Origin: Gemmatimonadota bacterium
Lineage (GTDB): Bacteria; Gemmatimonadota; Gemmatimonadetes; Gemmatimonadales; Gemmatimonadaceae
Assembly: GCA_016871855.1 (NCBI GenBank)
Contig: VHBQ01000007.1
Span: forward strand, 1-64,000
Length of the DNA: 64,000 nt
Direction: 5' to 3'
Below, piece after piece: positions 29,781 through 37,206 of this stretch; positions within the stretch are counted from its first letter, which is position 1, and every line of letters starts with the position of its first letter. The notes under the pieces were generated by a model. That model worked only from the letters and a program-made list of their open reading frames with translations, was not told where the DNA came from and searched no databases. The translations under genes and the position numbers were made by a program.

Positions 29781-30605
29781 TCAGACGACGGTGTTCGCCC
29801 GCCCGCACGTGACGCAGAACTTCCACGACGGGTCCACCTCGGCGCTGCATCCCGGACAGCGGCGCACCTTGAGGTTCTGGCCGCAGTGCGGGCAGAACGT
29901 CACCTCGCGCCCTTCGGAGAGCATCTGGCCGCAGAACCGGCACCCCGGTCGCGGCGGGCGCACCGCGGTGTCGGCGGTCGGATCCGGGATGCGCGTCCCT
30001 CGCGCCTGATACGGGACGTGCGGCTTCGCCGGAGCGGCGGCGCTCATCGCCTCGCCGAGTTCGGCGAGCGTGGGCGGGAGTTGCCGCTGCAGCGCCTCGA
30101 GCGCATCGGCGACGGGCGCGGTGACGGGAAGTCCCGCGGTTGGCGGCCGTGAAGCGCCGACCCGCGCCGACGTGTCCCACATCTCCATCGGCACCGGCTC
30201 CGGTGCCGTCGGCTCGCTCCCGCGTGCCGCCGACACCGTCGAGGCGGCCGGGGGCGGCGCCGACTCCAGCACCTGACGCATCGCGTACTGCGCCAACGTG
30301 ACCTTCGCCGTGCCGTACGCGCGCAGCGCCTTCAGGTCCGGGTTGCCCGACTCCAGTTCGCGCCGGAGATCGTCCTGCATCACGTCGTCGGCGAACACGA
30401 ACCCGCGCTCGCCGGAGATCAGCCGCATCACCAGGACCTCGTAGTCCTCGGCCGCCTCGGTGCCCACCTCTGCACGCGTGGTGCGATACGGCACGAAGGT
30501 CTGGAGGATGTCGGCGACCTCGAACGGACGCGACAGGTGCTCCGGGCGCACGTCGCGTATGCGCCGGACCAGGACGTGGAACAGGTGCTCGAGTTGGTCT
30601 GCCAT
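29781..30605 (-). CDS. Zinc-ribbon protein with conserved N-terminal domain
   Basis: A 274-residue soluble protein. The N-terminal ~115 residues form a helical domain (LVRRIRDVRPEHLSRPFEVA, LVMRLISGERGFVFADDV) of no recognised family. A Pro/Ala-rich linker follows. The C-terminal ~50 residues are a double zinc ribbon: CRFCGQ, CPHCGQN, CPGC and CVTCG, four CxxC pairs. Such domains often mediate protein contacts. The ATG follows immediately after the stop of the small membrane-protein gene upstream, so the two are co-transcribed. Confidence 0.7.
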   Translation of the reverse strand: MADQLEHLFHVLVRRIRDVRPEHLSRPFEVADILQTFVPYRTTRAEVGTEAAEDYEVLVMRLISGERGFVFADDVMQDDLRRELESGNPDLKALRAYGTAKVTLAQYAMRQVLESAPPPAASTVSAARGSEPTAPEPVPMEMWDTSARVGASRPPTAGLPVTAPVADALEALQRQLPPTLAELGEAMSAAAPAKPHVPYQARGTRIPDPTADTAVRPPRPGCRFCGQMLSEGREVTFCPHCGQNLKVRRCPGCSAEVDPSWKFCVTCGRANTVV

Positions 30606-30821
30606 CTACTGGGCCGCCTTCATTTTCTCGTTCGCGTTTCGCTGCAGCTTCGCCTCGGCGTCCGCCTTCAGCGACTCGGCGTGCTGAACGGCCGACGCGC
30701 CCGGACTCTTGAACCCCTTCACCAGGCGCACGACGGTCGGCTGTGTATTGTGGCGGCCGTCGTAGAAGCCGTAGGAATAGCCGGCGGCGAGCCCCAGCAG
30801 GAGTCCCACAAGGATGCGCAT
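30606..30821 (-). CDS. Small single-pass membrane protein (71 residues)
   Basis: N-terminal membrane helix MRILVGLLLGLAAGYSYGFY followed by a charged, helical tail (LKADAEAKLQRNANEKMKAAQ). The ATG at 30821 has GGAGGGG just upstream, which fixes the start; an earlier in-frame start would add a non-conserved 22-residue stretch. Topology is probably N-in, with the tail outside or the protein exported and anchored. Function unknown. Its stop abuts the zinc-ribbon start. Confidence 0.6.
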   Translation of the reverse strand: MRILVGLLLGLAAGYSYGFYDGRHNTQPTVVRLVKGFKSPGASAVQHAESLKADAEAKLQRNANEKMKAAQ

Positions 30822-30840
30822 GTGCCCCTCCGGCGCGCGA

Positions 30841-31452
30841 TCATCCGATACGAGGCAAAGATGCGTGCGGAGCGAACGTCGCGCCATCCGGGAACGCGTC
30901 CGGAACGCCCGCCTTTCCCCCCCGCGCGCGGTATGCCTCGAGCCACGCGTCGAAGGCCGACTCCACGAGCCCGCCGCTCGACGTCTGGTCGGCCGCCGCC
31001 CGCGTCGCCAAGTGATTGGCGTATTCGTTCTGCGCGTGGCCGGCGTGCCCGCGCACCCAGCGCCACATCACCGCGTGTCCGTCACAGGCGGCGATCGCGT
31101 CGTGCCAGAGCGCGAGGTTTTCGATGGGGCCCGTCTTTCGCTTCCAGCCGTTGCGCGCCCAGCCGTGCACCCATCCCGTCATGCCGTCCACGATGTAGCG
31201 CGAGTCGGAGGTGAACACGACGCGAAAGCGTGCCCCCTTCGCGCCGATGGCGCGCATCGCCTCGATCACCGAACGCAGGGCCATGCGGTTGTTGGTCGTC
31301 GCCGGTTCGCTCACCCACAGATCGCGCCGCACGAGCGAGCCATCGGGGCGCTGATACTCGATCAGCACGCCGGCCGCGCCGGGGTTGTCTCCCGTCTGCC
31401 CGTTGCCGAGGCACGATTCGTCGGCATAGAGGGCCACCAGCTCGGCGCTCAT
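30841..31452 (-). CDS. rnhA: Ribonuclease HI
   Basis: Cleaves RNA in RNA-DNA hybrids. The 203-residue protein has the RNase H fold: first acidic residue in LYADESCLGNGQTGDNPGAA, the catalytic Glu in MALRSVIEAMR, Asp in VFTSDSRYIVDGM, and the His loop in WRWVRGHAGHAQNEYANHLA. The fourth acidic position (Asp134 of E. coli RNase HI) aligns with Asn in YANHLA. The E. coli D134N variant is known to keep activity, so the enzyme is probably functional. About 30 extra residues follow the fold. The ATG overlaps the stop of the gene upstream (ATGA). Confidence 0.85.
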   Translation of the reverse strand: MSAELVALYADESCLGNGQTGDNPGAAGVLIEYQRPDGSLVRRDLWVSEPATTNNRMALRSVIEAMRAIGAKGARFRVVFTSDSRYIVDGMTGWVHGWARNGWKRKTGPIENLALWHDAIAACDGHAVMWRWVRGHAGHAQNEYANHLATRAAADQTSSGGLVESAFDAWLEAYRARGGKAGVPDAFPDGATFAPHASLPRIG

Positions 31453-31664
31453 CGCACGACCTCGAGCGCGTCCACCTCGTCGAGCCAAAGCGACAGGTGG
31501 TCGCCCGTCGTCGGATGCCGCGCCTCGACGCACTCGCGGCGGTTGCGCATCACGAGCCGCTCCGGGATGACCACGAACTCGGTGCCGCGCCGCGTCACGG
31601 CAATGCGCTGGCCGCGCGTGATGGCCTGTTCGAGCGCGTCGTACTGGCGAACAGTCAGGTGCAC
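31449..31664 (-). CDS. Small conserved-looking protein, 71 residues
   Basis: A soluble, charged protein (starts MHLTVRQYDALEQAITRGQR) with a central IAVTRRGTEFVVIPERL that could form a beta-hairpin. The start overlaps almost the peptidase stop and its own stop overlaps the RNase H start, so it sits in an operon with both. It recalls small antitoxin-like or AbrB-like proteins only in size; no family is claimed. Confidence 0.55.
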   Translation of the reverse strand: MHLTVRQYDALEQAITRGQRIAVTRRGTEFVVIPERLVMRNRRECVEARHPTTGDHLSLWLDEVDALEVVR

Positions 31665-32831
31665 TTAGCGGACCCCGAACCAGTCAACGGCCGACTGCGC
31701 CAGCACCGCGGTGGCGCGGCGCACTTCGCTGACCGGCACCCATTCGGTGGCGCTGTGCGCCAGCCGGATATCCCCCGGGCCGTAGCAGATGGCGGGGATG
31801 CCCGCCGCGGAGAGCAGGGCGGCATCGGTCCAGTAGGACAGCCCCTCGATGGTGGAAGGGGCGCCCTCTACCGCTTCGACGGCACGCACGAGCGACTGCA
31901 CGATGGGCGCGTCGACCGGGACATCATTCGCGGCCTGCACGAACGTCACCTCGATGTCGGCCCGGAAGCGCGGCTCGCGGGCGGCCACGCGGTCGCAGGC
32001 CGCGCGCAGCTCCGCGGCAAACGTGTCGCCGTCCTCGCCGGGCAGCGTGCGACGCTCGAACTCCACGCGGCAGGCGTCGGCATACGTGGAGAGGCCCAAG
32101 CCTCCCGAGATGCGCGCGGCGTGAAAGGAGCCGCGTCCGAGCAGCGCATGCGTGCGCTGCGGCAGCGCCGACTGCTGATACGCCTCGAGTTCGGCGAGCA
32201 GGAGACCGGCCATCGTGTTGGCATCCACGCCCACATCGTAGCGCGACCCGTGCGCCGCGATGCCGTGCACGGTGACGACCGCCCAGGCGAAGCCACGGTG
32301 CGCCGGCCCGATGGCCAGGCGCGTCGGCTCCGTGACGATGGCCGCGTCGGCGCGCACGCCGCCGGCGATGAGCGCTGAGGTGCCCGCAGACTGCCACTCT
32401 TCGTCGGTGACCGCCGCGATCACGATCTCACCGTCGACCCCGGCATCCGCGGCGAGCACCGCGCCGGCGCACATGGCGGCGACGCCGCCCTTCATGTCGC
32501 AGCTCCCGCGGCCGTAGAGATTGCCGTCCTGAATGACCGGGTCGAACGGCGGGTGCGTCATCCCGGCGATCCCCACGGTGTCGAGATGCCCGTTGAACAT
32601 CAGCGAGCGACCCCCGGGTTGGCCGATGCGCGCGATCACGTTTGGACGGTTCGGCGCGCTCTCCTGCAGCGCGACGCGGAATCCCCACGCGTCGAGGATG
32701 GAGGCCAGCGTCCGGGCGCACTCGCCCTCGCCGGCGGCTTCGGGGACGAGGCGCGGATTGCGCGAGTCCACGCCCACCAGGGCGCTGGTCAGGGCGATGG
32801 CGTCTCCACGTGGCGGCGGAATGACGGGCAC
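31665..32831 (-). CDS. M20 family peptidase/deacylase (ArgE/DapE type)
   Basis: A 388-residue di-zinc hydrolase, expected to remove N-acyl groups from amino acids or similar amide substrates. Metal ligands: FNGHLDTVG (His, Asp), RGSCDMKGG (bridging Asp), VTDEEWQSAG (catalytic Glu pair), IVTEPTRL (Glu), and a late His in IRLAHSATEWVPV. Lid domain about residues 180-295. The start codon is GTG at 32831; no ribosome site is evident. It is the first gene of a tight minus-strand chain with the 71-residue gene and rnhA. Substrate unknown; no arginine or lysine gene is nearby. Confidence 0.85.
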   Translation of the reverse strand: MPVIPPPRGDAIALTSALVGVDSRNPRLVPEAAGEGECARTLASILDAWGFRVALQESAPNRPNVIARIGQPGGRSLMFNGHLDTVGIAGMTHPPFDPVIQDGNLYGRGSCDMKGGVAAMCAGAVLAADAGVDGEIVIAAVTDEEWQSAGTSALIAGGVRADAAIVTEPTRLAIGPAHRGFAWAVVTVHGIAAHGSRYDVGVDANTMAGLLLAELEAYQQSALPQRTHALLGRGSFHAARISGGLGLSTYADACRVEFERRTLPGEDGDTFAAELRAACDRVAAREPRFRADIEVTFVQAANDVPVDAPIVQSLVRAVEAVEGAPSTIEGLSYWTDAALLSAAGIPAICYGPGDIRLAHSATEWVPVSEVRRATAVLAQSAVDWFGVR

Positions 32832-32853
32832 GATCGGAGCGAGTGAAATGTGA

Positions 32854-32886
32854 AACGGGCGCGCCCCCTGAAGGTGCGCGCCCGTT
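32854..32886 (-). terminator. Terminator after the phasin/H1-like gene
   Basis: A perfect 11-bp stem (AACGGGCGCGC with its complement) and an 11-nt loop, 24 bp downstream of the stop on the minus strand and before the peptidase gene. Confidence 0.6.
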
Positions 32887-32909
32887 GGCGCAACTGGAAG
32901 CGGCCCGTC

Positions 32910-33446
32910 CTACTTCTTGGGGGCCGGCTTCTTCGCCGGCGCCTTCTTGGCTGGCGCCTTCTTGGCGGCCGGCTTCTTCGTCGGCGCCTTCTTTGCCGCC
33001 GGCTTCTTGGCCGGGGCGCTCTTCTTGGCTGGCGCCTTCTTGGCGGCCGGCTTGTGGGCGACGGGCTTATGGGCCGTGTGCTTGTGCGCCTCCGGCTTCG
33101 CGACCGACTTCGCGGCCGGCTTCGCGCCCTTGTGCTTGCGGTTCCACGCCTCCTCGACACCGTGCAGCAACTTGTCCGCTTCGTCCTGCGTCATCTGGCC
33201 ACGCCGCACCATGAACTGCACCACGTCGCGCGCGCTCTCGATCGCGAAGCCGGTCAATCCGGCGGCGGCGTTGATGACTTCCTTCATCGCTGCCGCCATC
33301 TTGCTGCCGGCTTCCATCGAGATCTCGGCGGCCTTGGCGGCCATTTCGGCGACGGCGTCACGCACATCCTGGCCACGGTGGCCGGGGTGACGACGTGGGA
33401 GCACAGTGCCGCTCCCTTCTGGCTTCGCCGGGGTCTTCTCGGTCAT
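32910..33446 (-). CDS. Phasin-like protein with histone H1-like tail
   Basis: A 178-residue protein in two parts. Residues ~25-100 are amphipathic helices (VRDAVAEMAAKAAEISMEAG, then FMVRRGQMTQDEADKLLHG), like PhaF/PhaI-type granule proteins. Residues ~105-178 are Lys/Ala/Pro-rich with AAKKAPAKK-type repeats, like histone H1 and the DNA-binding tail of PhaF. In known PhaF this design tethers storage granules to the nucleoid; a pure nucleoid protein is the alternative. No PHA synthase is in the window. It has its own promoter (33578-33605) and ribosome site (AAAGGAG, 8 nt before the ATG), followed by a terminator. Confidence 0.7.
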   Translation of the reverse strand: MTEKTPAKPEGSGTVLPRRHPGHRGQDVRDAVAEMAAKAAEISMEAGSKMAAAMKEVINAAAGLTGFAIESARDVVQFMVRRGQMTQDEADKLLHGVEEAWNRKHKGAKPAAKSVAKPEAHKHTAHKPVAHKPAAKKAPAKKSAPAKKPAAKKAPTKKPAAKKAPAKKAPAKKPAPKK

Positions 33447-33577
33447 CTTGGTACTCCTTTGCTCGAGCCACCGGACTGGATCGCCGGTGTCAGTCCTCGT
33501 CGCATCGAGCAGGGCGCGGCGAGGGAAGTGGCGCTCCGAAACTCACCTTGGGAACGCACACCTGTTGATCGGGGCCA

Positions 33578-33605
33578 AGTATATGATTTTTTTGGACATA
33601 ATCAA
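33578..33605 (-). promoter_or_regulatory. Sigma70-type promoter of the phasin/H1-like gene
   Basis: On the minus strand TTGATT (33605-33600), a 16-bp spacer and TATACT (33583-33578) form the best consensus promoter in the window. The start would be about 33571, giving a leader of about 125 nt. The surrounding 33.55-33.70 kb is unusually AT-rich. Confidence 0.6.
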
Positions 33606-33689
33606 GGTGACGAGAACGGATTTCTCGACCCCCAGATCCACACGAAATCTTGCCATTCGTTTCACATTTATGCGCCAGTATTACGCCAA

Positions 33690-33695
33690 TATATC
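33690..33695 (+). promoter_or_regulatory. -10-like hexamer, leaderless CoA-transferase
   Basis: TATATC is followed by six bases (GTCACT) and the ATG at 33702. No ribosome site. It lies in the AT-rich divergent region. Confidence 0.4.
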
Positions 33696-33701
33696 GTCAC
33701 T

Positions 33702-34808
33702 ATGAAGACACTTCCGCTTTCAGGCATCAGAATTCTGGATCTGAGTCGGGTGCTCGCAGGCCCAATGTGCACCATGATCCTCGGTGATCTCGGCGCGGAT
33801 GTCATTAAGGTCGAACGTCCCGGTGCCGGAGATGACACGCGCGGTTGGGGGCCTCCGTTCGACCAGGCGGGGCAGAGCGCCTACTTCCTCTCGGTCAACC
33901 GGAACAAGCTCTCCGCCGCCGTCACCATGACCGATCCAGACGGTCAGGCGCTCGTTCGGCGACTTCTGGTCGACGCCGACGTGGTGGTGGACAACTTCCT
34001 TCCCGGGACGCTGGAGCGCTGGGGTTTCCGTCCTGCGGAACTGCTCGAGCGGCACCCACGACTCATCTGGTGCACGATCACGGGTTTTGGCTCGGACAGC
34101 GACCGCCCCGGCTACGACTTTGTCGTGCAGGCCGAATCCGGGTGGATGGCGATCACGGGCGAGCCGTCGGGATCGCCGATGAAGATCGGGGTCGCCCTCG
34201 CCGACGTCATCGCCGGCAAGGATGCCGCCGTCGCGGTTCTGGCGGCGCTCGTCCAACGCGAGCGCACGCCGGAGCCATCCGCGAGGCGCCTCTCGATCTC
34301 CCTGGCGCACAGCGCCACAGCCGCGCTCGTGAACGTCGCGCAGAACGCCCTGGTGTCGGGGCGAGAGGCCGCGCGTTGGGGGAACGCGCATCCGAACCTG
34401 GTGCCCTACGAGCTGTTCGAGGCGGCGGATCGCCCTCTCGTGATCGCCGTGGGCAGCGACGCGCAGTTCGCCGCCTGTGTGCGCGCGCTGGGCCTCGACG
34501 CGCTGGCCGCCGACGAACGCTGCCGCACCAACGCGGGGCGTCTCGCGCACCGCGAAATGATCGTCGGCGCCATTCGAGAGCGCGTGCGCACCCAACCGGC
34601 TGCCGTCTGGCTGGCGGCGCTGGAGCGTGCGGGCGTGCCGTGTGGCGTGGTGAAGCCGGTGCTCGAGGCGCTGCAGGCCGTGGAGGCGTCACCGCTCACC
34701 GGGGTCGCGCCGCAGGCGCCGGGGGCCGTCCGGCGTCCGCCGCCGGCGCTCGATCAGCATGGCGCGCTGGTGCGCACGCATGGATGGAACGCGTTCGGCG
34801 TCGTCTAG
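33702..34808 (+). CDS. Family III CoA-transferase (CaiB/BaiF)
   Basis: Moves CoA between carboxylic acids. A 368-residue protein, slightly short for the family. The N-terminus SGIRILDLSRVLAGPMCTMI is the family signature, followed by LGDLGADVIKVERPGAGDDT, SVNRNKLSAAV and VDNFLPGTLERWGF. The catalytic Asp should be that in VALADVIAGKDAA. AHSATAALVNVAQN and FEAADRPLVIAVGSD follow. Donor and acceptor acids are unknown; neighbours give no hint. The ATG at 33702 is preferred: earlier in-frame sequence overlaps the minus-strand gene. Confidence 0.9.
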   Translation: MKTLPLSGIRILDLSRVLAGPMCTMILGDLGADVIKVERPGAGDDTRGWGPPFDQAGQSAYFLSVNRNKLSAAVTMTDPDGQALVRRLLVDADVVVDNFLPGTLERWGFRPAELLERHPRLIWCTITGFGSDSDRPGYDFVVQAESGWMAITGEPSGSPMKIGVALADVIAGKDAAVAVLAALVQRERTPEPSARRLSISLAHSATAALVNVAQNALVSGREAARWGNAHPNLVPYELFEAADRPLVIAVGSDAQFAACVRALGLDALAADERCRTNAGRLAHREMIVGAIRERVRTQPAAVWLAALERAGVPCGVVKPVLEALQAVEASPLTGVAPQAPGAVRRPPPALDQHGALVRTHGWNAFGVV

Positions 34809-34849
34809 GAACTCCCGCGGCCGCGCTGTGTTTCACTCTTCTCGGCGCC

Positions 34850-34855
34850 CATATT
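34850..34855 (+). promoter_or_regulatory. -10-like hexamer before lipoprotein gene
   Basis: CATATT ends 7 nt before the ATG at 34863. The interval CCTCCTG has no ribosome site in the sense strand. Weaker match than the other leaderless candidates. Confidence 0.3.
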
Positions 34856-34862
34856 CCTCCTG

Positions 34863-36098
34863 ATGTCCTCTCGTCTTCTCTTCGCGCTTGCCGCCGTGAT
34901 CAGCCTCGCGGCGTGCTCCGGCGACGCGCGCGTCACGGCGCCCGAGGGGAGCGACGCGTTCGCCCGCTTCGTCGCGGTGGGGACCGGGCTAACGATGGGC
35001 GAGCAATCGGGCGGCGTGGTCTACGAGACGCAGGCGGCCGCGTGGCCGGTGCGCTTGGCGTTGCGGATGGAGGCGCCGTTCCGAGTGCCCGCGTTGCGGG
35101 CGCCGGGATGCACGCCGCCGCTCGTGGCGCCGCTCGCACTCTATCGCGATCTGGCCGGCGCGATCACGTCGGGCGCCAGCTCCTGCGCGGGCCGACTGGG
35201 CTCCGATGCACTGCCAGCGAACAACGTGGCCATCGCCGGCGCCACCGCCTGGGATGCGCTGCACACCTCGCCACGTTCCTTCGTTACGCAGGCGGCGTCG
35301 CTTGCGCAGACGCGCTATCCCCTGGTGCTGCCGTCGGTGCAAACGCAGGTGCAGGCGCTGCAGGGTCAGCGTCCGACCCTCGTCGCCGTCGAATTGGGTG
35401 CCGCGGAAGTGCTGCGCGCGGCGACCTCGGGGCAGGTGATCGTGGGCACGAGCTACACGCAGAAAGCCGCGTGGACACTGCTCCCCGCCTCGGTCTTTTC
35501 GCCGGTGTTCGATTCGATTGCCGACAGCGTGAAGGCTACCGGGGCCAAGGCGGTCTTCCTCGGCGTCCCGCAGGTGATGTCGCTTCCCGCGTGGCGCGCG
35601 GGCGACGTGCTGTGGCAGCAGCGCGCCGCGCTCGCCTTGTACGGAGTTGCCGTGGAGGCGGACTGCCAGGGGAGCGGCAACCTCATGAACACCGTGGCGG
35701 TGCTGCCTTCGCGCGTCGCGGCCGCGCGCGCGTCCGGGACGGCCCAAGCGCTCTCGTGCGCCGACCGTCCGGGCGAGGCGGACTATGTGCTCACCCCGAC
35801 TGACGCCGCGCTGATCACGCAGACGGTGACGGCGATCAACGCGGCCATCAAGGCGGCGGCGGACAAGCGCCAGTTCGCCTTCGTGGATGTGCCGCTCTTC
35901 TCCAGCGAGGTTCCCTTCCACGCGCCGCCCTTCACGGCGGCCGGCGTCCTGGGCGGGGATGCTCCGTTCGGCATGGCCACGTCGCTCGACGGGATGCAGC
36001 CGAGCGCGTACGGCCATGAGCTGTTGGCCGACGCCGTCGCCACCGCGTTGAACACGCGGTACGGCTGGCGCATCCCGGTTCCGCCGCGGCCGCTGTAG
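34863..36098 (+). CDS. Lipoprotein resembling an inactive SGNH/GDSL hydrolase
   Basis: A 411-residue exported lipoprotein with signal peptide and lipobox LAAC (Cys at residue 19). The order of blocks matches the SGNH fold but the catalytic residues differ: block I FVAVGTGLTMG aligns with FGDSLTxG (Ser lost), block III VELGAAEVL with the GxND block (Asn lost), and block V SLDGMQPSAYGHELLAD with DGxHPS (His is Gln). The C-terminal sequence pattern, YGHELLADAVATALN, is otherwise normal. It is therefore probably a non-catalytic binding or structural protein on the inner leaflet of the outer membrane. The alignment is by eye. It follows the CoA-transferase by 54 bp but has its own putative promoter. 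Confidence 0.7.
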   Translation: MSSRLLFALAAVISLAACSGDARVTAPEGSDAFARFVAVGTGLTMGEQSGGVVYETQAAAWPVRLALRMEAPFRVPALRAPGCTPPLVAPLALYRDLAGAITSGASSCAGRLGSDALPANNVAIAGATAWDALHTSPRSFVTQAASLAQTRYPLVLPSVQTQVQALQGQRPTLVAVELGAAEVLRAATSGQVIVGTSYTQKAAWTLLPASVFSPVFDSIADSVKATGAKAVFLGVPQVMSLPAWRAGDVLWQQRAALALYGVAVEADCQGSGNLMNTVAVLPSRVAAARASGTAQALSCADRPGEADYVLTPTDAALITQTVTAINAAIKAAADKRQFAFVDVPLFSSEVPFHAPPFTAAGVLGGDAPFGMATSLDGMQPSAYGHELLADAVATALNTRYGWRIPVPPRPL

Positions 36099-36208
36099 CT
36101 CGCCGCCGTTACCCCCGAGGCGCCGGCTCGTCCATAGGAATGCGACACCCCGACGTGGCCTGTTAGGCGGCGGCGGGGGGTGGGCTGTCCCCGACGCGCG
36201 TATCGGGT

Positions 36209-36214
36209 TACACT
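36209..36214 (+). promoter_or_regulatory. -10-like hexamer, leaderless sigma-factor gene
   Basis: TACACT is followed by six bases (AGCGTC) and the GTG at 36221. No ribosome site. Confidence 0.4.
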
Positions 36215-36220
36215 AGCGTC

Positions 36221-36787
36221 GTGAAACAGACCCAGCCCTCACCGCAGCAAGAACAGGCGGATGCGGACCAGGCCGTCATAGACCGCGTGCTCGCCGGGGA
36301 CCGGAACGCCTTCGGCATTCTCATCCAGCGCTACAGCGACCCGCTGTATCGCCACGCGGTGGGAATGACGGGGAGTCCCGACGTCGCCGAGGACATCCTG
36401 CAGGTCTCGTTCATCAAGGCGTTCAACCACCTCAGTGAGGTGCGCGGACGCTTCGATGCCTGGGCGTTCCGCATCGTGGCCAACGGGTGCAAGGACTGGC
36501 TGAAGAACATCCGGCGCACCCACCTGAGTTACGAAGAGGACGATCAGCCGTCTGGATACGAGACCCCGGAGGAAGAGCTGGACCGGGGCGAGCTGCGATC
36601 CGACCTGGACCGCGCGCTCGCGGCGCTCCCGGCGTCGTTGCGGGAAGCGTTCGTCATGAAGCACGTCGAGGGGCGGTCGTACGAGGAGATGGCCGAGTTG
36701 CTCGACACCACCGTGGGTGCCCTGAAGATGCGCGTGCACCGTGCACGTGAGGCGCTTCAGGCGCTGCTGGAGGAGCGATATCAGTGA
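36221..36787 (+). CDS. ECF-type RNA polymerase sigma factor
   Basis: A 188-residue sigma-70 family protein of the ECF group. Region 2: FGILIQRYSDPLYRHAVGM, then DVAEDILQVSFIKAFNHLSE and FDAWAFRIVANGCKDWLKN. Region 4: ALAALPASLREAFVMKHVEG, then SYEEMAELLDTTVGALKMRV and HRAREAL, a clear helix-turn-helix. The linker is acidic (YEEDDQPSGYETPEEELD). The GTG start follows a -10-like hexamer by 6 nt. The next gene begins at the stop codon and probably encodes its partner. Regulon unknown. Confidence 0.9.
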   Translation: MKQTQPSPQQEQADADQAVIDRVLAGDRNAFGILIQRYSDPLYRHAVGMTGSPDVAEDILQVSFIKAFNHLSEVRGRFDAWAFRIVANGCKDWLKNIRRTHLSYEEDDQPSGYETPEEELDRGELRSDLDRALAALPASLREAFVMKHVEGRSYEEMAELLDTTVGALKMRVHRAREALQALLEERYQ

Positions 36788-37062
36788 TGCAGAACAACCT
36801 TGATCCGCGCGACGGGCTCGAGACGCCCCGGACGCCAAAGGCCGAGCCCGCCGACCAGGAGCTTGCGCCGACGGGACGCATTTCCGACGCGGTGCATGCG
36901 TGGCTCGACGGCGAGCCGGTGAGCGAGGCCGCGCTGAACGCGGCGCCGCGCGAGGTCGCCTTCTGGAAGAAGGTCGAGACCGAAACGACCGCCCGTCGCC
37001 GGATGGTGACGCCGGCGAGCATGCCGGCGCAGATTCTCGCGAAGCTGCCCGAGAAGCGCTGA
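36784..37062 (+). CDS. Small putative anti-sigma partner (92 residues)
   Basis: Translationally coupled to the sigma gene: GTG at 36784 or ATG at 36787 overlaps its stop codon. The central part ISDAVHAWLDGEPVSEAALN resembles the first helix of many anti-sigma factors (the Leu-Asp-Gly-Glu motif), followed by AFWKKVETETTARRR. There is no Cys or His zinc motif and no membrane helix, so a classical ZAS or membrane anti-sigma is excluded. The anti-sigma role is inferred from position and this short match. Confidence 0.55.
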   Translation: MMQNNLDPRDGLETPRTPKAEPADQELAPTGRISDAVHAWLDGEPVSEAALNAAPREVAFWKKVETETTARRRMVTPASMPAQILAKLPEKR

Positions 37063-37080
37063 ACGCCGTGATGGGATTCT

Positions 37081-37112
37081 CGACGGCCGTCCGCATCCGC
37101 GGGCGGCCGTCG
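37081..37112 (+). terminator. Terminator after the sigma-factor operon
   Basis: A perfect 9-bp stem (CGACGGCCG with its complement) and a 14-nt loop, 19 bp after the stop codon, followed by GACTTTCT. Confidence 0.6.
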
Positions 37113-37206
37113 GACTTTCTGGGCCTGCAGGCAATGCCCGGGCGTTCGAGCACCGGTCACCAAGTCTTGGGGTAACGTGAGCGTCGCAGTGAGCGTCCAA
37201 CGGAGT

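Noticed and set aside
32920-33080. Regular short DNA repeats resembling a CRISPR or satellite array
   Set aside because: They are in-frame codon repeats for the AAKKAPAKK tail; units are too short and no spacer pattern exists.
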